From: Ferroplasmaceae archaeon UBA567 | GTDB taxonomy: Archaea; Thermoplasmatota; Thermoplasmata; Thermoplasmatales; Thermoplasmataceae | Assembly: GCA_002505185.1 (NCBI GenBank) | Contig: DAUP01000033.1 | Location: 18,072 to 28,016 of the forward strand | Direction of reading: 5' to 3' | Length of the DNA: 9,945 nucleotides | Shown: positions 6,309 to 9,945 of the stretch, in pieces | How the letters are laid out: each line of letters opens with the position of its first letter | Numbering within the stretch: the first letter of the stretch is position 1 | Position numbers and translations under genes: made by a program | The notes under the pieces: generated by a model | The model's database searches: none | Seen by the model: only the letters and a program-made list of their open reading frames with translations | What the model was told of the DNA's origin: nothing

Positions 6309-6676
6309 GGAAAATTGTATAATTATGTGACCTGTAATAGGATTATATATATTGAGATCGCCATTTATGAGCCCAGAATAGACAGGGAGACTGGTGTATT
6401 GGAAATCACTGGAAAACGGAAACATAGACTATATAGTATAAAAGAGTTAATTTGAATTGGACTTATGACATCAATGTTTTTGCACAGTTCAGAGTTTTTA
6501 AGTATGAATTCAGATAGATAAAGAAACAGAGAATAATAGAGTTATATGACAGACCTGCGATCTCAGATGATCTGGGAATCAGATTTGAATTTCTTTCAGG
6601 AAGGATACTTTCCATAAAATCTGGGAGCTATATCAGCGGTGTTTATTGTGGCAAGTATTCACATTCCAGGCAGGCC
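6309..6676 (+). pseudogene. Possible decayed coding remnant (unrecognised)
   Basis: Two adjacent plus-strand stretches have protein-like composition but are broken by stops and a frame change. The first, frame open 6309-6452, reads for example YEPRIDRETGVLEITGKRKH then RLYSIKEL. The second, in another frame from 6455 with a TAG at 6515-6517, reads NWTYDINVFAQFRVFKYEF, then after the stop RIIELYDRPAISDDLGIRFE followed by FLSGRILSIKSGSYISGVY. The second frame is the frame of the downstream decarboxylase and runs into it without a further stop. I recognise no family. It may be the relic of a gene lost by frameshift and nonsense mutation, or chance open frame in low-GC DNA; a small intact gene (about 42 residues from GTG 6327) is a third, weaker option. 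Confidence 0.3.
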
Positions 6677-6742
6677 ATGCATACTGATATCAGGAAAGCA
6701 CGATTTTTTCTTCTTGGAACAATAAATAGACAGCTAAACAGA

Positions 6743-6759
6743 ATACTGTTTTATAGTAT
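6743..6759 (+). promoter_or_regulatory. TATA box of glutamate decarboxylase within a small inverted repeat
   Basis: TTTTATAG at 6749-6756 lies about 24 bases before ATG 6776, matching a leaderless start. The arms ATACT (6743-6747) and AGTAT (6755-6759) flank and partly cover it, which could form a repressor site over the TATA box; the arms are short, so this is tentative. Confidence 0.5.
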
Positions 6760-6775
6760 CCCCTTATTCATTACT

Positions 6776-8155
6776 ATGGTAGCAAAGAAAATGAATCCAG
6801 AAAAGAAAGTGTATGGAACGTACAGCAACAGGGATTTCAATAAGCCAATACCGGAATTTGCATTTCAGGAGGAGGGGATGGCTGCCAGGGCCGCCTATGA
6901 GATGATACATGAGGAATTAAAGCTAGATGGTACACCGGAATTAAATCTTGCAACATTTGTTACAACATACATGGAACCAGAGGCAAAGAAGCTGTACATG
7001 GAAAATGCCCATAAAAATTTCATAGACAGTTTTGAATATCCGCAGATCAAAAAGGAAGAGACAAGAATTGTGAATATACTTTCAAGACTTTTTAATGCCC
7101 CGGAAAGCAGTAACTTTGCAGGAACATCCACCATTGGGTCCTCAGAATCTATCATGCTGGCACTACTTGCACACAAATGGAACTGGAAGTCAAAAATGCA
7201 GGCACAGAAAAAGGATATATCAAAGCCAAACATTGTATTCGGTGCTGATACCCATGTGGTATGGGACAAATTTGCCAGGTATTTTGATGTTGAACCAAGG
7301 GTTATTCCTATTGATTCAACCACAATGGTGGTAAATCCCGAAAAACTTGTTGAAAATGTTGATGAGAATACAATAGCCGTAGGTGCTGTATTAGGAACAA
7401 CGTTTACAGGTGCATTTAATGATGTAAAGAAAATTAATTCCCTGCTTGAGAAATTGAAATCAGAAAAGGGCCTGGATGTGCCCATACATGTAGATGCTGC
7501 CAGTGCAGGCTTTATAACACCTTTCATAGAACCAGACTTAGAGTGGGATTTTCGGCTTAGCCATGTGAAATCAATAAATGTTTCAGGGCATAAATTCGGG
7601 CTTGTATACCCGGGAATAGGGTGGCTTCTGTTTAAGGATGGTTCAGATTTGCCTGATGACCTTGTTTTCTATGTAAATTATCTGGGAAATGACATGCCAA
7701 CATACACATTGAATTTTTCAAAAAGTGCAGCAAACATTGCACCACAGTACTATAATATTATCAGGCTCGGAAAATCTGGATACAGAAACATAGCTGATAA
7801 TATGATGTCAAATGCCAGGTATCTTGCCGACAGGATAGCAGAGATACCAGATATGGAGGTTGTAAGCCGGGCTGACCACATACCGGTTGTCACATTCAAA
7901 CAGAAGGAAAAGTGTAAGTATAGCCTCTTTGACCTTTCTGCGGCTGTAAGAAGTTTCGGATGGATTGTACCTGCCTATTCCCTGCCACATAATGCACAGA
8001 ATACTGTGCTCATGAGAGTTGTGGTGAGGGAAAGCTTTAGCAGGGACCTTGCAGACCTGTTCCTTGAGAACCTGAAGGAGGCTATGAATAATTTATCTGG
8101 AAGTAAGATAAAAGGTTCAGGTATATCAAGCCGCAAAGGACACGCCGTTTCCTGA
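6776..8155 (+). CDS. gad: Glutamate decarboxylase (PLP-dependent)
   Basis: Converts L-glutamate to GABA and CO2, consuming a proton, so in an acidophile it may help hold cytoplasmic pH. The 459-residue product follows GadB throughout: LDGTPELNLATFVTTYME (50-67), the stretch GTSTIGSSESIMLALLAHKW (116-135), FARYFDVEP (166-174), HVDAASAGFITPF (238-250) with Asp240 for the pyridine nitrogen, and SGHKFGLVYPG (270-280) with Lys273 as the PLP Schiff-base lysine. Group II decarboxylase fold, cytosolic, usually hexameric or dimeric. Where E. coli GadB has Gln163 over the cofactor ring, this protein appears to have His160, as in other group II decarboxylases. I start at ATG 6776 because a TATA box sits about 24 bases upstream and GadB homology begins soon after; in-frame ATG 6677 would add 33 residues without visible homology. 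The stop is 5 bases from that of convergent hisIE. Confidence 0.94.
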   Translation: MVAKKMNPEKKVYGTYSNRDFNKPIPEFAFQEEGMAARAAYEMIHEELKLDGTPELNLATFVTTYMEPEAKKLYMENAHKNFIDSFEYPQIKKEETRIVNILSRLFNAPESSNFAGTSTIGSSESIMLALLAHKWNWKSKMQAQKKDISKPNIVFGADTHVVWDKFARYFDVEPRVIPIDSTTMVVNPEKLVENVDENTIAVGAVLGTTFTGAFNDVKKINSLLEKLKSEKGLDVPIHVDAASAGFITPFIEPDLEWDFRLSHVKSINVSGHKFGLVYPGIGWLLFKDGSDLPDDLVFYVNYLGNDMPTYTLNFSKSAANIAPQYYNIIRLGKSGYRNIADNMMSNARYLADRIAEIPDMEVVSRADHIPVVTFKQKEKCKYSLFDLSAAVRSFGWIVPAYSLPHNAQNTVLMRVVVRESFSRDLADLFLENLKEAMNNLSGSKIKGSGISSRKGHAVS

Positions 8156-8160
8156 TCCTC

Positions 8161-8178
8161 TTATTTTTTTCTCCTTTT
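8161..8178 (+). terminator. T-rich terminator candidate for glutamate decarboxylase
   Basis: Five bases past the stop the strand reads TTATTTTTTTCTCCTTTT. The same bases encode the KRRKK end of HisIE on the other strand. No hairpin. Confidence 0.5.
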
Positions 8179-8772
8179 GGAAAGTTCGTTCATTATATCT
8201 GAAAGTTTTATTTGTTCATATGAGAGGTATACAAGCAGATGGTAAAACAGGTCTGCAGTTTCATAAATAATCCTATCCCTGCCCTGGGCAAGTATTGCTT
8301 CTACAGCTTCCTCACCTACCTTTTTCTTTATATTTTCTTCTCCCGATTCGAAAAGTTCAGTTGTATATGAATTCTGCCGGGGATTTTTCCTTGTTTTATC
8401 GATTAATGATTCCAGTTCCAGAAGAACTTCCATGGAATAGTCTATATCACTTCTCTCTGCAGGCTTCCATAATTCCCTGAAACAGCTTTTTGTTCCGAGA
8501 TGGCATGCTGGACCTTTCTGCCCTACCAGAAACAGAAGTGAATCACCATCGCAGTCTATCATGATATCCCTTATTTCCTGTATATTGCCACTTGCCTCGC
8601 CCTTCATCCTTATTCGCTGCTTGCTCCTTGAGTAATAGTGCATAAGTCCTGTTTCTATACTTTTCCTGTAGGCTTCTTCATTCATGTAGCCAAGAGTTAA
8701 AACTTCCCTGGTTTCAAAATCCTGTACAACTACGGGCATAATGCCCTCAAACTTTAAATCATAATCTGACAT
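8161..8772 (-). CDS. hisIE: Bifunctional phosphoribosyl-AMP cyclohydrolase / phosphoribosyl-ATP pyrophosphatase
   Basis: Catalyses histidine synthesis steps two and three: HisE hydrolyses PR-ATP to PR-AMP and pyrophosphate, HisI opens the adenine ring to give ProFAR. The 203-residue protein is a fusion with HisI first (about 1-110): HYYSRSKQRIRMKGEASGN (45-63), then DCDGDSLLFLVGQKGPACH, GTKSC, with Cys74, Cys90 and Cys97 as the zinc ligands. HisE follows (about 113-203): NSYTTELFESGEENIKKKVG, EEAVEAI, and YETADLFYHLLVYL, with the acidic residues that bind the metal-pyrophosphate. Such fusions are common in bacteria and plants, whereas many archaea keep the two separate. ATG 8772 overlaps the end of hisF by 14 bases, so it is the last gene of a coupled hisA-hisF-hisIE run. 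Its C-terminal KRRKK codons give the T tract used by the convergent decarboxylase. Confidence 0.96.
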   Translation of the reverse strand: MSDYDLKFEGIMPVVVQDFETREVLTLGYMNEEAYRKSIETGLMHYYSRSKQRIRMKGEASGNIQEIRDIMIDCDGDSLLFLVGQKGPACHLGTKSCFRELWKPAERSDIDYSMEVLLELESLIDKTRKNPRQNSYTTELFESGEENIKKKVGEEAVEAILAQGRDRIIYETADLFYHLLVYLSYEQIKLSDIMNELSKRRKK

Positions 8773-9511
8773 TTATACCATTCTCCTTAAGATATGCCTT
8801 GATGTCATTTGCTGTATATTTTCCCTCGTGGAATATTGACGCTGCAAGTGCTCCATCTGCTCCCGACTGGAATGCTTTCATGAAATCCTCAGGAGAACCT
8901 GCACCACCAGAGGCAATAACCGGTATGTTTACCATTCCTGTTATTTTTTCAATAAGTGCAGTATCAAAACCGTTCTTGGTACCGTCTGTGTTAATGGAAG
9001 TGACAAGGAGTTCCCCTGCACCAAGGCTTTCTGCTTTCTGTGCCCAGGCAACTGTATCCATTCCTGTGTTTACGGTACCTCCATGAGTGTATACACAGTA
9101 TCCATCCTTAGTGCGGCCTGAATCTATGGCTATGACAGTATTGGCACTTCCTATCATATCTGATATTTTTTCAATTATTTCAGGATGTTCCACTGCATAT
9201 GTATTTATGAATATACGATCAGCACCATTCCTGATTATGCTTACCATATCATCTATATTTTTGAGCCCTCCGCCCACAGTAAAGGGTATGTATATCTCAG
9301 ATGCAACTTTTCTAGCAAGGCTGGACAAGATGCTTCGATGTTCATTTGTTGCCCTTATGTCAAGAAAGACAAGTTCATCTATGCCCTCTGATTCATAACG
9401 TTTTGCCAGCAGGACAGGGTCACCTGAGTCATGGATGTTCTCAAATTTTATTCCCTTTACAACTCTCCCGCCTGCGATGTCCAGTGCACCTATTATTCTC
9501 TTTGCAAGCAT
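8759..9511 (-). CDS. hisF: Imidazole glycerol phosphate synthase, cyclase subunit
   Basis: With the glutaminase HisH it turns PRFAR and ammonia into imidazole glycerol phosphate and AICAR, the latter feeding purine synthesis. The 250-residue (beta/alpha)8 barrel begins MLAKRIIGALDIAGGRVVKG, with Asp11 as a catalytic acid; Asp130 in NTVIAIDSGR is the second. GDELVFLDI-type strand 2 (here IDELVFLDIRA), PFTVGGG (76-82), GAGELLVTSINTDGTKNGF and IPVIASGGAG, the phosphate-binding strands, are all present, ending in the usual NGINVRL. The common Cys before Leu-Asp in the first strand is Ala9 here, which is not catalytic. ATG 9511 has GGAGG eight bases upstream and overlaps hisA by 19 bases. HisH is not in the window and probably lies upstream in the same operon. 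Confidence 0.97.
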   Translation of the reverse strand: MLAKRIIGALDIAGGRVVKGIKFENIHDSGDPVLLAKRYESEGIDELVFLDIRATNEHRSILSSLARKVASEIYIPFTVGGGLKNIDDMVSIIRNGADRIFINTYAVEHPEIIEKISDMIGSANTVIAIDSGRTKDGYCVYTHGGTVNTGMDTVAWAQKAESLGAGELLVTSINTDGTKNGFDTALIEKITGMVNIPVIASGGAGSPEDFMKAFQSGADGALAASIFHEGKYTANDIKAYLKENGINVRL

Positions 9512-9945
9512 TTTAATTCCTCCATACCTATATTTCCGTTGTATAGCGCTTTTCCTATTATGGCACCGTTAAATCCTATATTTTCAAGTTTCTTTAAATC
9601 CTCAATAGAGTTTACACCACCTGCGTAGATAAAGTAGCCATCCTCCCAGAATTTTTCAATAGTACTCATATGACCGGTACCATCACTATTTATTGAGGTA
9701 AAAATGAAACGGTTTGCAATATCCTGGACTTCCCCATAGAATTTTCTGTATGTGATTTTTGTTCCATTCGCCCATCCATTGTATTTTATGTAGCCATTGT
9801 ATGCATCTATGCTGATTGTTATATTTTTATATTTTTCCGCAGCCTCTTCAAGAATTTTTCTGTCCAGGGATGCGGTTCCTATAATAATGCTATCTACACC
9901 CATCTTATAACCTGAATCAATGGATTCCATTGTCCTGAATCCTCC
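9493..9945 (-). CDS. hisA: ProFAR isomerase, 5' end beyond the window
   Basis: Isomerises ProFAR to PRFAR, the step before HisF. The frame is open to the window edge; 150 of about 235-245 residues are visible, the C-terminal five to six strands of the (beta/alpha)8 barrel. It opens with GGFRTMESIDSGYKMGVDS, the GG(I/F)R phosphate-binding motif, so the ATG at 9930 is internal. SIIIGTASL follows, then ISIDAYNGYIKYNGW with the second-half catalytic aspartate, FTSINSDGTGHMS, and YAGGVNSIEDLKKL, AIIGKALYNG at the end. The half-barrel resembles HisF, but the YNGYIKYNGW segment and the AIIGKALY ending are HisA features. The gene overlaps hisF by 19 bases and carries the hisF ribosome site near its 3' end. 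The operon promoter is outside the window. Confidence 0.93.
   Translation of the reverse strand, partial: GGFRTMESIDSGYKMGVDSIIIGTASLDRKILEEAAEKYKNITISIDAYNGYIKYNGWANGTKITYRKFYGEVQDIANRFIFTSINSDGTGHMSTIEKFWEDGYFIYAGGVNSIEDLKKLENIGFNGAIIGKALYNGNIGMEELKCLQRE

Larger units (their letters stand above)
5972..6775. other. 804-base stretch without a confident gene
   Basis: Between the divergent transporter and decarboxylase genes lie the transporter's TATA box (5991-6000), further AT-rich runs near 6005-6050, an imperfect two-part hairpin (AGGGCT 6145-6150 with AGCCCT 6180-6185, enclosing CCTT/AAGG at 6158-6169), a 12-base palindrome AGAATATATTCT (6291-6302), a TATA-like CTATATAAG (6301-6309), short broken open frames that read like protein (separate entry) and the decarboxylase TATA box near 6752. 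I see no tRNA, no intact transposase and no long terminal inverted repeats. Such a large gap stands out in this otherwise densely packed window. Confidence 0.7.

Noticed and set aside
6677..6775. 33-residue N-terminal extension of glutamate decarboxylase from ATG 6677
   Set aside because: The TATA box near 6752 would be inside the extended gene, no homology is visible in the added residues, and ATG 6776 has the right leaderless spacing.
6895..7527. Long minus-strand open frame of 210 codons
   Set aside because: It lies wholly antisense to glutamate decarboxylase, whose frame carries all the conserved motifs; the product is Ser/Phe/Val-rich without a motif, typical of a shadow frame.
1..9945. 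CRISPR array, insertion sequence or prophage
   Set aside because: No regularly spaced direct repeats, no transposase or integrase motifs and no long terminal inverted repeats were seen anywhere in the window.

Overview
This window looks like chromosomal DNA from an archaeon of the Thermoplasmatales type (Ferroplasma, Cuniculiplasma or Picrophilus-like), though the species cannot be fixed from sequence alone. The evidence is the presence of the archaeal/eukaryotic ribosomal proteins eS17 and eL41, low GC, TATA boxes lying about 21-28 bases upstream of start codons that lack a Shine-Dalgarno (leaderless style), Shine-Dalgarno sites mainly in front of internal operon genes, and a glutamate decarboxylase that would suit an acidophile.

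Layout from left to right. Bases 1-1654 (+) hold the 3' part of purB (adenylosuccinate lyase) overlapping a small winged-helix-like gene. Bases 1696-2710 (+) are a two-gene unit: a HemQ/chlorite dismutase-family protein and a single-domain rhodanese. On the minus strand follow rps17e (2712-2942) and a universal stress protein (3112-3549). A 35-codon gene for ribosomal protein eL41 (3715-3822, +, TTG start) sits in what otherwise looks like an empty gap. An unrecognised 198-residue protein (3947-4543, +) meets a 12-helix MFS transporter (4538-5971, -) tail to tail. An 804-base stretch without a confident gene (5972-6775) carries promoters and possibly the remains of a decayed gene. Glutamate decarboxylase (6776-8155, +) then meets the distal end of a histidine operon on the minus strand: hisA (cut by the window end), hisF and a fused hisIE.

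The genes serve purine synthesis, histidine synthesis, translation, probable haem chemistry, stress response and probable acid/pH homeostasis. PurB and the histidine genes touch through metabolism: the HisF/HisH step releases AICAR, a purine intermediate, but the two loci are not one operon. The gene order is very compact. Three convergent pairs have stop codons overlapping or separated by at most 5 bases, and the T-rich stretches that could end transcription lie inside the lysine-rich 3' coding ends of the opposing genes. I see no CRISPR array, intact insertion sequence, tRNA or rRNA, and no clear evidence of a novel multi-gene system. The most rewarding items are the tiny eL41 gene, the HemQ-like/rhodanese pair, the glutamate decarboxylase with its unexplained upstream region, the orphan 198-residue protein and the shared convergent terminator arrangement.
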